From assembly GCA_013360675.1 (NCBI GenBank), contig JABWBB010000002.1, positions 1-64,000 on the forward strand: DNA of 64,000 nt. Direction: 5' to 3'. Shown here piece by piece: positions 40,816 through 49,913 of the stretch. A program made the position numbers and the translations under genes. The notes below the pieces were generated by a model, which saw only the letters and a program-made list of their open reading frames with translations, had not been told where the DNA came from and did no database searches. The first letter of the stretch is position 1. Each line of letters opens with the position of its first letter. The DNA comes from Phycisphaerales bacterium (GTDB taxonomy: Bacteria; Planctomycetota; Phycisphaerae; Phycisphaerales; UBA1924).

Positions 40816-42825
40816 TTGTCGATCTTCTCGTTGGTTCGGCTCACGCTCATTGCCGCGGTCGTGATTCTTCTTCCCGCAAGGACCACACTGGCACAGACAC
40901 CCGTGGTCTCGCTCACCGCCAGTCCGATGCACGCCTCGACCCCCGCTGGATCGACCACCGCCATCGCGCTCATCATGCAGCACGAGCCGGGGTGGCACAC
41001 CTACCCCAACAAGCCCGTCGCCCCCGAGGGCTTCGCCGGCTTCGACCCCATCGCAACCGAGATCGAGCAGATTCAACTGGCCGACGGCTCGCCTCTGCCC
41101 GCGTGGATCAAGCCCGACATCGCCGCGGCTCGCTGGCCCGAACCCCACCTGATCGAGACCGGAGCCCTGGGCGATCGCCCTATCAAACTGCTCAGTTACG
41201 AGGGCAAGGTCGTCATCCTTGTGCCGGTACGAATTGCCGCCGATGCCCCCGCGGGCGAGGTCAGGCTCAGCGCCACCATCGGCTACCAGGCCTGCGACGA
41301 CAAGGTCTGCCTGATGCCCGACGCGGCCAGTACAAACCTGACCCTCACCATCACCCCGTCGGGCACGCCGCCCCAGCCAGGCGATGCCTCGCTCTTTGTC
41401 GGCTTTGATCCGGAGGCTCTGTCGCCGACCCCGGACTCGGCTGCGAAGAGCTCGGGACAGCCCAAGGACGGCGTGACCCCTGCCGCTGGTGAAGATCCCA
41501 ATCTCGCTTTCGAGGTGCTCGGTCTCTCCTTCTCGATCGATACCGCGGGGTGGCTGGGCAAGGGCCTGCTCGTGCTCATCGCGCTCGTGGGCGGGCTGAT
41601 CCTCAACCTCACGCCCTGCGTGCTCCCGGTCATCCCCATCAAGATGATCTCGCTGACGCAGTCCGCGGGGAACCCGGCCCGCAGCCTGCTCATGGGCGTC
41701 GTGATGTCGCTGGGCATCCTCGCCTTCTGGCTCGCGATCGGCGGCGTGATCTCGGCGAGCACCAGTTTCAAAGCCGCCAGCCAACTCATCGGCATCTGGT
41801 GGTTCGGGCTTGGCGTGGGCGTGTTCATCCTCGTCATGTCGCTGGGCATGTTCGGGGCATTCACCGTGCAACTGCCCGAATGGGTGCACATGGTCAACCC
41901 CAAGCACGACACGCTCAAGGGGTCGTTCGTCTTTGGCATCCTGACCGCGGTCCTCTCCACGCCCTGCGTGGCGCCCTTCATGGGAACCGCCGTCGCCTGG
42001 GCCGCCTTCCAGCCCATGGGCATGACCCTGCTCACCTTCGGCTCGGTGGGCGTGGGGATGGCGGTGCCCTATCTGCTCTTGTCGGCGAACCCCAACTGGA
42101 TTTCGCGCGTGCCCCGCACCGGCCCGGCGGGCGAACTCGTCAAGCAGGTCATGGGCCTGCTCACGGTCGCCGTCGCGATCTTCTTCATCGGTACGGGCCT
42201 GCTGGGCCTCGTCGCCGAGCAGCCCTGGCTCGGGGGCGTGCTGCATTGGTGGTTCATCGCGGCGGTCGCGCTCGTCACGGGCGCGTGGCTTGTTCTTCGC
42301 ACCTTCCAGATCACGCGGTCGGGGATCAAGCGGATCATTTTTACGATCGTCGCGATTTTCATCGTCCTGCCCGGACTGGCTTGGGCTCACTTCCAGACCA
42401 ACGTCGCCTTCCAGAACTACACCCCCCCCGGCGCAGGCGAGCAGGCCCACGGCGTGTGGCACCTCTACGACGAGGCCAAGGTCGCCAAAGCCCAGGACGA
42501 GGGCAAGGTGGTCGTGCTCGAGTTCACGGCGGAGTGGTGCCTGAACTGCAAGACCCTCGAAGCCGCGGTTCTCGGCCGCCCCGAAGTGCAGGAGGCTCTC
42601 AAGGCCGATGGGGTCTACGCGGTCAAGGTCGACCTGACGACCCGGTCCGCCCCGGGCTGGGAACGCCTGCGTGCCCTCGGCGAGGCGGGCATCCCCCTGC
42701 TGGCCATTCAAGGGCCCGGCTCGACCGGGTGGGCCAAGAGCAACGCCTATACGCCCTCCTGGGTCGTTGACCAGATTCAGGCCGCCCGGGAAACCGGGCC
42801 CGGAAAGGCCGACGATGCGGAGTAG
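40816..42825 (+). CDS. dsbD: Thiol:disulfide interchange protein DsbD
   Basis: 669 residues. Signal peptide (about 1-26), N-terminal periplasmic domain with C160/C165, membrane domain with eight or more helices (LTPCVLPVIPIKM, LSTPCVAPFMGTA) and a C-terminal thioredoxin-like domain with EWCLNC (C575, C578). It moves electrons from cytoplasmic thioredoxin to periplasmic proteins. Start is TTG at 40816, with GGGAG six bases upstream and no better alternative. Stands alone between fliM and tRNA-Gly. Confidence 0.9.
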   Translation: MSIFSLVRLTLIAAVVILLPARTTLAQTPVVSLTASPMHASTPAGSTTAIALIMQHEPGWHTYPNKPVAPEGFAGFDPIATEIEQIQLADGSPLPAWIKPDIAAARWPEPHLIETGALGDRPIKLLSYEGKVVILVPVRIAADAPAGEVRLSATIGYQACDDKVCLMPDAASTNLTLTITPSGTPPQPGDASLFVGFDPEALSPTPDSAAKSSGQPKDGVTPAAGEDPNLAFEVLGLSFSIDTAGWLGKGLLVLIALVGGLILNLTPCVLPVIPIKMISLTQSAGNPARSLLMGVVMSLGILAFWLAIGGVISASTSFKAASQLIGIWWFGLGVGVFILVMSLGMFGAFTVQLPEWVHMVNPKHDTLKGSFVFGILTAVLSTPCVAPFMGTAVAWAAFQPMGMTLLTFGSVGVGMAVPYLLLSANPNWISRVPRTGPAGELVKQVMGLLTVAVAIFFIGTGLLGLVAEQPWLGGVLHWWFIAAVALVTGAWLVLRTFQITRSGIKRIIFTIVAIFIVLPGLAWAHFQTNVAFQNYTPPGAGEQAHGVWHLYDEAKVAKAQDEGKVVVLEFTAEWCLNCKTLEAAVLGRPEVQEALKADGVYAVKVDLTTRSAPGWERLRALGEAGIPLLAIQGPGSTGWAKSNAYTPSWVVDQIQAARETGPGKADDAE

Positions 42826-42904
42826 AGGCCGCCCATCTTGACGTCGGGGGCGTGCCGCGCTAACTTAACGCCTCTCCCCGGCCGAAAGGTGCGGGGCAGG
42901 AGCC

Positions 42905-42976
42905 GCGGGTGTAGCTCAGTGGTAGAGCGTCTCGTTGCCAACGAGAAGGCCGAGGGTTCAAGTCCCTTCACCCGCT
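42905..42976 (+). tRNA. tRNA-Gly(GCC)
   Basis: A 72-base cloverleaf: acceptor GCGGGTG/CACCCGC, discriminator T, anticodon loop TTGCCAA (GCC), T-arm GGTTCAAGTCC. A TTTT run begins at its 3' end. Confidence 0.95.
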
Positions 42977-43097
42977 TTTCGATGTTCCCGGCACCGGTCT
43001 CGGGCCGGGGGCATCCCAGGACATGCAGTTTGATCGCCGCCTCGACCCGCCCTTGACGCGGGTCGTTGTGTTTTTGGCTGGTCCTTCGGCGGGCGGC

Positions 43098-44318
43098 TCA
43101 GGCCGGCAGCAGCCGCCCGACCGTGACGGGACGGATCGGGAAGGCCTTGTGCGTCTCGCGCAGATCGTCGAGGGTCACGTTGCTGATCCGATCAACCTCG
43201 TCCTCGAGGGGGATGTAGCGCTCCAGGTAGGTCCAGAGCCGCCCCAGCCGGTGCATCCGGTCGTGGGGGCGCTCGCCCCCGACGGTGGCCCCCGTCGCGA
43301 CCTTGTTGGTCAGGCGCACCAGGTCGTCGGGCGTGATCGACTCGATCAGCGAATCGAGTTCCCGCTGCATCACCGACCAGACCTCGTCCAGGCGCGACGG
43401 GTCGGCGACGGCGAAGAGCATGAACTCGCCCACGCCATCGTGCGGCTCGTACCCCGCCTGCGCCTCCTCGGCCAGCCCCGTCTCGACCAGCGCCCAGTGC
43501 AGGCGGCTGTTGTCCGACGCCCCCAGCACCTGCGCCAGCAGCATCGCCGCGTAGCGACGCTCATCATCCATCGCCGGCGCATCGGCCAGCGCGAGCAGGT
43601 AGCCCCGGTTCACCTTCGCGTCGTGGAGTTGCAGCGCCCCGCCGGCGAGCGCGGGACGCGTGCTGTCGCGGGTCACGCCCGTGGCGGCCCATGAGCCGCA
43701 GAGTTCCTCGATCCGGTCGCAGGCCTGCGCAAAGTCGAGGCGCCCCGCGAGCGAGACCACGGTGTTGTCGGCGGCGTAGCGCGCGTTGAAGTAATGGAGC
43801 ATCTGGGTGCGCGTCAGGTCGGTGATCGTCTTGGCCGTGCCCAGCACGCGGTGCGCGAGCGTGTGGGTGCCAAAGTGCTTCTCGGTAGAGGATTCATACA
43901 GGACCCAGAAGGGGTTGTCCTGGTACATGGCGATCTCTTCGAGGATGACGCCCTTCTCGGTGTCGAAATCCTCCTGGCGCAGGGCCGGTCGCATCATGCG
44001 GGCGAGCAGCTCCACGCCCGCGTCGAGGCGCTCGGGCAGCAGATGGGCGTAGAAGCAGGTCATCTCGTTTGAGGTGAACGCGTTGTTGCGCGCGCCCATG
44101 TCGTCGAAGGCCCGGTTCAGGGCCTCGGCGGTGATCTCCTGCGTCCCCTTGAACATCATGTGCTCGAGGAAATGGCTTACCCCCATCACCGCGGGGTCTT
44201 CATCCCGGGCGCCCGTTCGTACGTAGAAACCGCAGGCGGCCGAGTGCGCGTCCGGGTCAACCTCGCCGACGATGGTCAGTCCGTTGGGCAGCCGGTGCTC
44301 GTGAAAGGTCAGGGGCAT
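43098..44318 (-). CDS. M16-family zinc peptidase
   Basis: 406 residues. The zinc-binding motif HFLEH lies in GVSHFLEHMMFKG, with the second Glu region LEEIAMYQDNP. Two-lobe M16 length in a single chain, like bacterial processing peptidase (PqqL/YmxG type). It probably degrades or processes peptides. The ATG at 44318 is chosen because a longer frame upstream has no family similarity. Transcribed toward tRNA-Gly. Confidence 0.9.
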   Translation of the reverse strand: MPLTFHEHRLPNGLTIVGEVDPDAHSAACGFYVRTGARDEDPAVMGVSHFLEHMMFKGTQEITAEALNRAFDDMGARNNAFTSNEMTCFYAHLLPERLDAGVELLARMMRPALRQEDFDTEKGVILEEIAMYQDNPFWVLYESSTEKHFGTHTLAHRVLGTAKTITDLTRTQMLHYFNARYAADNTVVSLAGRLDFAQACDRIEELCGSWAATGVTRDSTRPALAGGALQLHDAKVNRGYLLALADAPAMDDERRYAAMLLAQVLGASDNSRLHWALVETGLAEEAQAGYEPHDGVGEFMLFAVADPSRLDEVWSVMQRELDSLIESITPDDLVRLTNKVATGATVGGERPHDRMHRLGRLWTYLERYIPLEDEVDRISNVTLDDLRETHKAFPIRPVTVGRLLPA

Positions 44319-44486
44319 GGCGCGAGTGTACCCAAGCCCCTCGCCCTGGCGTGTGCCCATGGTTTTCCGTTGTGGCAGATTTCAAGAAGACGGGAACCGT
44401 GGTCTGCACTTGGTCTCATATCCTAGAGATGAACCCCGCGAAAGCGGGGGTCGATCCCCTGTCCCCAGAGAGAAGGAGGAACAGCG

Positions 44487-45965
44487 ATGTTCAGCAACGC
44501 ACGGCACGCGGCGGAGGTCTTCGAGAACCTCGAGCCACGCCTGGTGCTCTCGAATCACCTGACCTTCGAGGCCTATTACCCCGAGGGCTACGCCTCGGAC
44601 GCAATCAACGAGTTCGTGCCCATCACGAACCACAACAACACCTCGGTCGAGTTCGAGTTGCACGCCCGCTACGAGTTTGGCGAGCGCGACACGCTGATCG
44701 CCAGCGGGGTCATCCCGCCGCAGACCCGCGGCGGGGTCACCATCTCCGAGGTCAACTTCCCGCTCGACACCATCGTCCGCAAGAACGTGCCGTACGCGCT
44801 TGTGCTCAAGGCCTCGGCCCCGCTCTCGGCGACGATCAGCCATTACGACTTTGGCACGGCGATCGGCGAGTCCTTCACCACGACCAAGAGTACCGAGTGG
44901 ACCTTCGCCGAGGGCCGCAAGAAGAGCGATGAGGCCCGCGACTTCATCCTCGTCTTCAATCCCAGTTCGTCCGAGATCGAGGTCCAGATCGAGATCTACC
45001 GCGAGGGCGGCGCGAACATCATCAAGACCATCACCCTCGGCGCCGAACGCCGCGGCGGCTGGGCCATGAACGACATCGCCGAACTGGGCGATGACCGATA
45101 CTCGGCCCGCATCACCGCGCCCACGCCCATCGTCGCGGCCCAGTCCCGCTATGAGTTCTCTCAGGAACGCGGCTTTGGCGCCATCGGCACTCCCGACGGC
45201 GGCTCGACCGACGGCATCGTCCCCGCCATCGAGTTCGACGACGACTTCTACGACCTCAACGGCGATGACAGCCACCGCGGCGTTCCCCGCTATCAGGCCA
45301 ACGCTTTCATCTCCATCCTGAATACCAACACCAGCCCGGCCTTCGCCGTCGTCACGCTCAGCTTCGTCTTCGAGAGCGGCGGCCCCGCGACCCAGACGCG
45401 CACCGTCGTGGTCAACGCAGGCACGCGACAGACCGTCAACCTGCGTGATTACAACCTGCCCCTTGACGAAGAGTTCGGCGTGATCTATCGCTCGACCATT
45501 CCCGTCACCGTCAGCGGCACTCGCTTCCAGGGGATGGACGCGGTCGGCGTGGAAGCCTCGACCATCGCCGCCACCGTCTGGGACTTTGGCGAGGGGTACA
45601 TGAGCCTGACCCGCGGGGGCACGGGGATCCTCGAAGAGATCTACGTCTACAACCCACAGCAGGGCTACGCCGGTATCACCCTGACCTTCATGTTCACCGA
45701 CAGCACCACGCTCACCGTCACCGAATCGCTCGACCCGGGCGAACTCGACGGGATCAAGCTCCATCGCATCGACGCGCTGCGGCTGCGCGCCAACGACCAG
45801 TGGTATGGCGTCCGCGTCTCGTCCACCGGTCCCGTCGTCGCGATGCTGGAGCACTGGGACAACGGCAACGGCGGCGGCTTTGGCACCTTTGGCATGCCCT
45901 CGGGCACCATCGTGCCCTTTGGCACCGCCCTGACTCTGCCGGGTCTGCCCAACGACCCGAGCTGA
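44487..45965 (+). CDS. Exported LEPR-motif protein of unknown function
   Basis: 492 residues. The N-terminus VFENLEPRLVLSNHLTFE is the planctomycete LEPR-type motif found on exported proteins. The remainder is beta-rich, with two similar halves (about 25-250 and 255-480), each carrying repeats such as RDFILVFNPSSSEIEV and ISILNTNTSPAFAVVTL. These resemble DUF5719-like extracellular beta domains. No catalytic motif is visible. AGAAGGAGG precedes the start. A strong terminator follows. Confidence 0.75.
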   Translation: MFSNARHAAEVFENLEPRLVLSNHLTFEAYYPEGYASDAINEFVPITNHNNTSVEFELHARYEFGERDTLIASGVIPPQTRGGVTISEVNFPLDTIVRKNVPYALVLKASAPLSATISHYDFGTAIGESFTTTKSTEWTFAEGRKKSDEARDFILVFNPSSSEIEVQIEIYREGGANIIKTITLGAERRGGWAMNDIAELGDDRYSARITAPTPIVAAQSRYEFSQERGFGAIGTPDGGSTDGIVPAIEFDDDFYDLNGDDSHRGVPRYQANAFISILNTNTSPAFAVVTLSFVFESGGPATQTRTVVVNAGTRQTVNLRDYNLPLDEEFGVIYRSTIPVTVSGTRFQGMDAVGVEASTIAATVWDFGEGYMSLTRGGTGILEEIYVYNPQQGYAGITLTFMFTDSTTLTVTESLDPGELDGIKLHRIDALRLRANDQWYGVRVSSTGPVVAMLEHWDNGNGGGFGTFGMPSGTIVPFGTALTLPGLPNDPS

Positions 45966-45987
45966 GGCTATGGAATAGGTCCCTGTC

Positions 45988-46028
45988 AACCACCCGTCGG
46001 GCTCATGCTTGACGGGTGGTTTCTTTTT
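45988..46028 (+). terminator. Strong intrinsic terminator
   Basis: AACCACCCGTC (45988-45998) and GACGGGTGGTT (46011-46021) form an 11-bp stem, followed by TCTTTTTT. It ends the LEPR-protein gene. The stem also encodes the last residues and stop of the opposing thiE gene. Confidence 0.9.
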
Positions 46029-47055
46029 TGACCAGCCGTGCGCAGGCCTCACGCGGGTCCTTGGCCCCGCACACAAACGAACTGACCGCGATGCCCCGAC
46101 ACCCCGCCTGGGCGAGTTGCTCGGCCCGTGCATCGTCGATCCCGCCGATCGCCAGGTGCGGCGGGAATGCCTCATGCGCGAGATACTCGCGCAGATACTC
46201 CACACCCGCGATGCGGGGCTTGTCCTTGGTCGTTGTCGGGTACATCGGTCCCACGCCGCAGTAATCCGCCCCGGCGTCGGTAGCGCGTTGTGCCTGTTCG
46301 ATCGATTCGGTCGAGACGCCCACCAGCAGGCGTTCGCCCGCGAGGGTTCGCACCTGGGCGACGCTCAGATCTTGCTGGCCCACGTGCACGCCGTCGGCGC
46401 CCGCGCGCAGGGCGACGTCCACCCGATCATTCACGATCACGTGCACGCCGCGCGGGCGGGCCATCGCAATCAGACGCTGGGCACGATCGACGAGTGCGCC
46501 ACCGGATAACTCTTTCTCGCGCAGTTGCAGGCAGTCGGCCCCGCCATCGATCGCCATCGCGGCGACCGTGTCCCACGGGTGATGGCGACACAGCGATTCG
46601 GTGATCAGCACGCACAGCCGCCATTGCGGGGCTCGACCCCCCGCCAGCGCCAGGCCAATGTCACGCTCCACGTCATACGCCTGATATCGCAGCGCTTCGA
46701 TTGTTCCAGCCGCGTCGGGCGCGCCCAGCCCCTTGGCGGCTTCTTCAAGGCTGCGCAGCGATTCGGTCAGGCGAGCCCCGGCAGCAGCGGCGATATCACC
46801 CATGCCCTTGCGGGTGTACTCGCCCGCACCCGCGATCGTCCGTCCGACATCGCCCTCCACATCGCGCGAGGCCAGCAGCATCGCCCGATCCAGCGGGAGT
46901 TGGTCGAGCGCCGCCCGCAACCCGTGGCGCATCGCCTTGAGCCGTTCGCACAACGGCGTGCAGTCGAGCCCGAAGCGCGCGCAATCTTCGAGTACCCGCA
47001 GGGCCTCGCGGGCACGGTTCGAGGCGGCGTCGATCAGGCGGGCCGGAGGTTTCAC
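46003..47055 (-). CDS. thiE: Thiamine phosphate synthase with N-terminal ThiD2-like domain
   Basis: 350 residues. The N-terminal helical domain (about 1-145: LIDAASNRAREALRVLEDCA; ESLRSLEEAAK) matches the domain attached to some ThiE proteins. The C-terminal ThiE barrel has LQLREKELSG, VIVNDRVDVALRAGADGVHV, VGVSTES and GVGPMYPTTTKDKP. It joins HMP-pyrophosphate and thiazole phosphate to make thiamine phosphate. GTG at 47055 gives a natural start; a longer frame would run across the divergent gene. No TPP riboswitch seen. Confidence 0.92.
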   Translation of the reverse strand: MKPPARLIDAASNRAREALRVLEDCARFGLDCTPLCERLKAMRHGLRAALDQLPLDRAMLLASRDVEGDVGRTIAGAGEYTRKGMGDIAAAAGARLTESLRSLEEAAKGLGAPDAAGTIEALRYQAYDVERDIGLALAGGRAPQWRLCVLITESLCRHHPWDTVAAMAIDGGADCLQLREKELSGGALVDRAQRLIAMARPRGVHVIVNDRVDVALRAGADGVHVGQQDLSVAQVRTLAGERLLVGVSTESIEQAQRATDAGADYCGVGPMYPTTTKDKPRIAGVEYLREYLAHEAFPPHLAIGGIDDARAEQLAQAGCRGIAVSSFVCGAKDPREACARLVKKETTRQA

Positions 47056-47103
47056 GCACCAAGCGTAGTGGCCCGCTGGCCCCGGGCGCACCCCGAGCGG
47101 ATA

Positions 47104-47868
47104 ATGCACCGGATGTACGACGTCGTCTCCAGCGAGGAATCGTCCGTCCCCGGCCTGCCGGGGAAGGTCGTGCTCCGCCCCGACCACGACGACGTGGTCG
47201 ACACGCTGGCGGCGGATCTGTTCATGCAGGCCCAGGCCTGTGTTCGGACATTCGGTGATTTTCACCTCGCGGTCTCGGCCACACCCGCCTGCGAGCCGCT
47301 GCTGCTTCGCCTGATGGTCGATCCGCAGGTGCGAAGCCTCCCCTGGGGTCGGACCCATGTCTGGCTCTGCGACGAGCAGGACGGCTCGCGTGGCAGGCTG
47401 CTCCACGAATACTGGGGCGACCACGCGGGGGTTCCCGAATCACAGTTCCACCTGATCTCAGGCGCTGACCAGGGCGGGGCCGAGGCGTACGACGCGCTTT
47501 TGCGCCAGACCTTGGCCTGGCGTGAACCCGGTCACGACCGGCTTGATGCGGTGCTCCTGTCGATCGACGCGCTGGGCTGCGTGGCATCGCTCGCGCCGGG
47601 AGAGCCCAACGACGACGAGCGACTGATCCGCGCCGGCCCCGACGCCGCCGGCGTGATGACCGCCTCGATGACCCGTCGGCTGATCAACGCTTCGCGCCTG
47701 GTGGCGGTGCTGGCCAGCGGCGAGGATGGCCGGCGCGGGCTCGAACGCGTGCGCGATGAACTGGCCGGGGGCGAACAACGATCCCCCGGGACGTGGCTCT
47801 CTCCCGTGGGGGGCGAGCTGCGCTGGTACATGGAGCGTGCGTCGATGCCACGCCAGGTGCACGGATGA
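47104..47868 (+). CDS. 6-phosphogluconolactonase-like protein with altered active site
   Basis: 254 residues of the SugarP-isomerase/6PGL type (FHLAVSATPACEPLLLRLM, WGRTHVWLCDEQ, TASMTRRLINASRLVAVLASG). The catalytic loop normally reads GMGxDGHxASLFPG; here it is SIDALGCVASLAPG, so the Asp-Gly-His triad is missing. It may be inactive as a lactonase or act on something else. Start ATG at 47104 or 47113; neither has a clear ribosome site. Diverges from thiE by 48 bases and overlaps rluA by ATGA. Confidence 0.7.
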   Translation: MHRMYDVVSSEESSVPGLPGKVVLRPDHDDVVDTLAADLFMQAQACVRTFGDFHLAVSATPACEPLLLRLMVDPQVRSLPWGRTHVWLCDEQDGSRGRLLHEYWGDHAGVPESQFHLISGADQGGAEAYDALLRQTLAWREPGHDRLDAVLLSIDALGCVASLAPGEPNDDERLIRAGPDAAGVMTASMTRRLINASRLVAVLASGEDGRRGLERVRDELAGGEQRSPGTWLSPVGGELRWYMERASMPRQVHG

Positions 47869-48680
47869 CCACTTTCAGCGTGCAGCCCAACGAGAACGTG
47901 ACCTTCCGCGTGATCCACGAGGATGAAGACCTGCTCGTGGTGAACAAGCCGGCGCACCTGGTCACCCAGCCGGGCCTGGGGCACGAGAGCGACTCGCTGC
48001 TCAATGGGCTCTTCGCCAGGTGGGGCACGCGCCTGCAGAACCTGGGCGCGAAGCGAGATTTCGGATTACTCCACCGCCTGGACCGAGAGGCCAGCGGCCT
48101 GGTGGTCGTGGGGCTGCGGGCCAATGCCTACGACGCCATGCGCGAGGCGTTTTCCCAGCGTCGCGTCAAGAAACTTTACTGGGCCGTCACGCGGGGGGCT
48201 CCCAATCGTCCCTCCGGCGTGATCCGCAAGCCCATCGAGGAATACAAGGGGCGTCGCGGCACACGCACCATGAAACTCGCCAAGATCTCGACGCACGGGA
48301 AGCCAGGGATCACGGCGTACCGCACGCTGGCCCACTCGCTCGCGGCCGCGTTGATCGACTGCCGCCCGGTGACGGGGCGGCTTCACCAGATCCGCCTGCA
48401 CCTCGACGCGATCGGTTGCACGATCCTGGGCGACGATCTCTACGGGCCCGAGAGCGCGCGCGACGCGGCTCCGCGCCTGGCTTTGCACGCGTATCGATTG
48501 GCCTTCACGCACCCGGTCACCGGCGATGTGCTGGACGTGCGTTCGCCCTGGCCCAACGACCTCAAGGGGCTGCTGCGCAAACTCCAACTGCCCCGCCCCG
48601 AGACGCTACAGGTCGAGAGCCCCGGCCAACTCGAGGATGACGCTGTCGCCGACGAGGAACCCGGCGTCGGTGAGGCATAA
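47865..48680 (+). CDS. RluA-family pseudouridine synthase
   Basis: 271 residues. The catalytic motif HRLDREASGLVVVG contains the conserved Asp. VVNKPAHLVTQPG, GRLHQIRLHLDAIGCTILGD and LHAYRLAFTHPVTG are family elements. No S4 domain. It converts uridine to pseudouridine in rRNA or tRNA, but the exact position cannot be told. ATG at 47865 overlaps the previous stop. Its last 75 bases overlap hemW on the other strand. Confidence 0.9.
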   Translation: MTTFSVQPNENVTFRVIHEDEDLLVVNKPAHLVTQPGLGHESDSLLNGLFARWGTRLQNLGAKRDFGLLHRLDREASGLVVVGLRANAYDAMREAFSQRRVKKLYWAVTRGAPNRPSGVIRKPIEEYKGRRGTRTMKLAKISTHGKPGITAYRTLAHSLAAALIDCRPVTGRLHQIRLHLDAIGCTILGDDLYGPESARDAAPRLALHAYRLAFTHPVTGDVLDVRSPWPNDLKGLLRKLQLPRPETLQVESPGQLEDDAVADEEPGVGEA

Positions 48681-49841
48681 GCGAGCCGGGTCCGTTTCGA
48701 GAAAACCCAACGCGGTCTGACGCTCGATCGCCCGGGCGAGCCCCGACGCCGCACCCGCGTGCAGTGCCGTGGCTTGAGCTACCACCCAGGCACGTTCCAA
48801 CCCTTCGCTCAGGCGCAGCCCCGTCATCAGGCGTTCGGTGAGCGCACGACCGGGGTCGGGCGTCTCGTGCTCGCTCACGGGCGCAAAGCCGTCGCGGTCG
48901 ATCGAGAGATAGTCATCGAGTCGGGGCGTGTTCTTCCAGCGGTGACCGTTGATGTGCCCCGATGCGCTGGGGCCGGCGGCGAGCCAGTTTCCGCCGCGCC
49001 AGTAGACCAGGTTGTGCCGGCACTGCGCCCCGGGCTTGGCGAAGTTGGAGACCTCGTAGCGTTCGAGACCCGCGCCACGGGCCGCGGAAAGCGTGATGCG
49101 GAACATCTCAACCTCAACGTCTTCGTCGGCGGGGGTGAACTCGCCGCGCTTGAGACGCGCGGTCATCGCCGTGCCCGGCTCATAGGTCAGGTTGTAGCAG
49201 GAGAGGTGCTCGGTGCCAAGGGCCAGCGCGTCGTCAAGGTCGTGCTTCCAATCGTCGAGCGTCTGCCCGGGGATGCCAAAGATCAGGTCGATCGATTGGC
49301 GGGGGATTCCCGCGTCTCGGGCCATGGCCAGGGCGCGCCCAGCGTTGCCCGGGCTGTGACGGCGTTCGAGCGTCTTGAGGTGCGAGGGGTTGAACGACTG
49401 GGCCCCCATGCTCACTCGGGTCACGCCCCCGCGCACCAGCGTGGAAAACAACTCGGGGCTGACGCTCTCGGGGTTACACTCGACGCTGAACTCCTCGAGG
49501 GAAGTCAGGTCGAACGCCTCGTGCAGTACACCGAGCAGGCGATCCCACAGAAAAGGAGGCAGCAGGCTGGGTGTGCCCCCACCCACGAAGATCGTCGCCA
49601 GAGATGCTCCGCGCCCCCAGGGGGCGAGCGCGTGGAGTTCACGACCGAGACGATCGACGAAGGAACCCTGACGGTCGCGCGGGTCCACCAGGCTGTAAAA
49701 GTCGCAGTAGTGGCACTTGTGCGCGCAGAACGGGATGTGCATGTACAGCGACCGGACCGGCCCAGATACCGAGCCGAGAACCAGCCCGGCGTGGGTGGTG
49801 GGGGTTTGATTGGCCTGCGGCAGGCTCGTACGCTCTGGCAC
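48606..49841 (-). CDS. hemW: HemW-like radical SAM protein
   Basis: 411 residues from GTG at 49841. The radical SAM motif CAHKCHYC follows SLYMHIPF. Further HemN/HemW elements: IFVGGGTPS, FSVECNPESV, IDLIFGIPGQT and HNLVYWRGGNWLAAGPSASG. HemW proteins are heme chaperones; HemN-type oxidase function is a less likely alternative. An ATG at 49745 would remove 32 residues that are not conserved, so the start is uncertain. Convergent overlap with rluA. Confidence 0.85.
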   Translation of the reverse strand: MPERTSLPQANQTPTTHAGLVLGSVSGPVRSLYMHIPFCAHKCHYCDFYSLVDPRDRQGSFVDRLGRELHALAPWGRGASLATIFVGGGTPSLLPPFLWDRLLGVLHEAFDLTSLEEFSVECNPESVSPELFSTLVRGGVTRVSMGAQSFNPSHLKTLERRHSPGNAGRALAMARDAGIPRQSIDLIFGIPGQTLDDWKHDLDDALALGTEHLSCYNLTYEPGTAMTARLKRGEFTPADEDVEVEMFRITLSAARGAGLERYEVSNFAKPGAQCRHNLVYWRGGNWLAAGPSASGHINGHRWKNTPRLDDYLSIDRDGFAPVSEHETPDPGRALTERLMTGLRLSEGLERAWVVAQATALHAGAASGLARAIERQTALGFLETDPARLCLTDAGFLVGDSVILELAGALDL

Positions 49842-49913
49842 ACGCGATCGTAGTGGGCGGCGGGCCTGGTCGCGGGCCCGCGGTTTTCCGGTCGTCGCGG
49901 GGAGGTCCGGCGC

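Noticed and set aside
40525-42711. Minus-strand frame opposite dsbD
   Set aside because: The plus strand encodes DsbD with CxxC and membrane motifs; the minus frame has only Asp/Glu/Arg/His-rich noise.
42987-43009. CCCGGC/GCCGGG stem after tRNA-Gly as terminator
   Set aside because: The stem is short and no T-run follows it; the TTTT at the tRNA end lies before the stem.
47056-47103. TPP riboswitch before thiE
   Set aside because: The gap between thiE and the divergent gene is only 48 bases, too short, and no thi-box is present.
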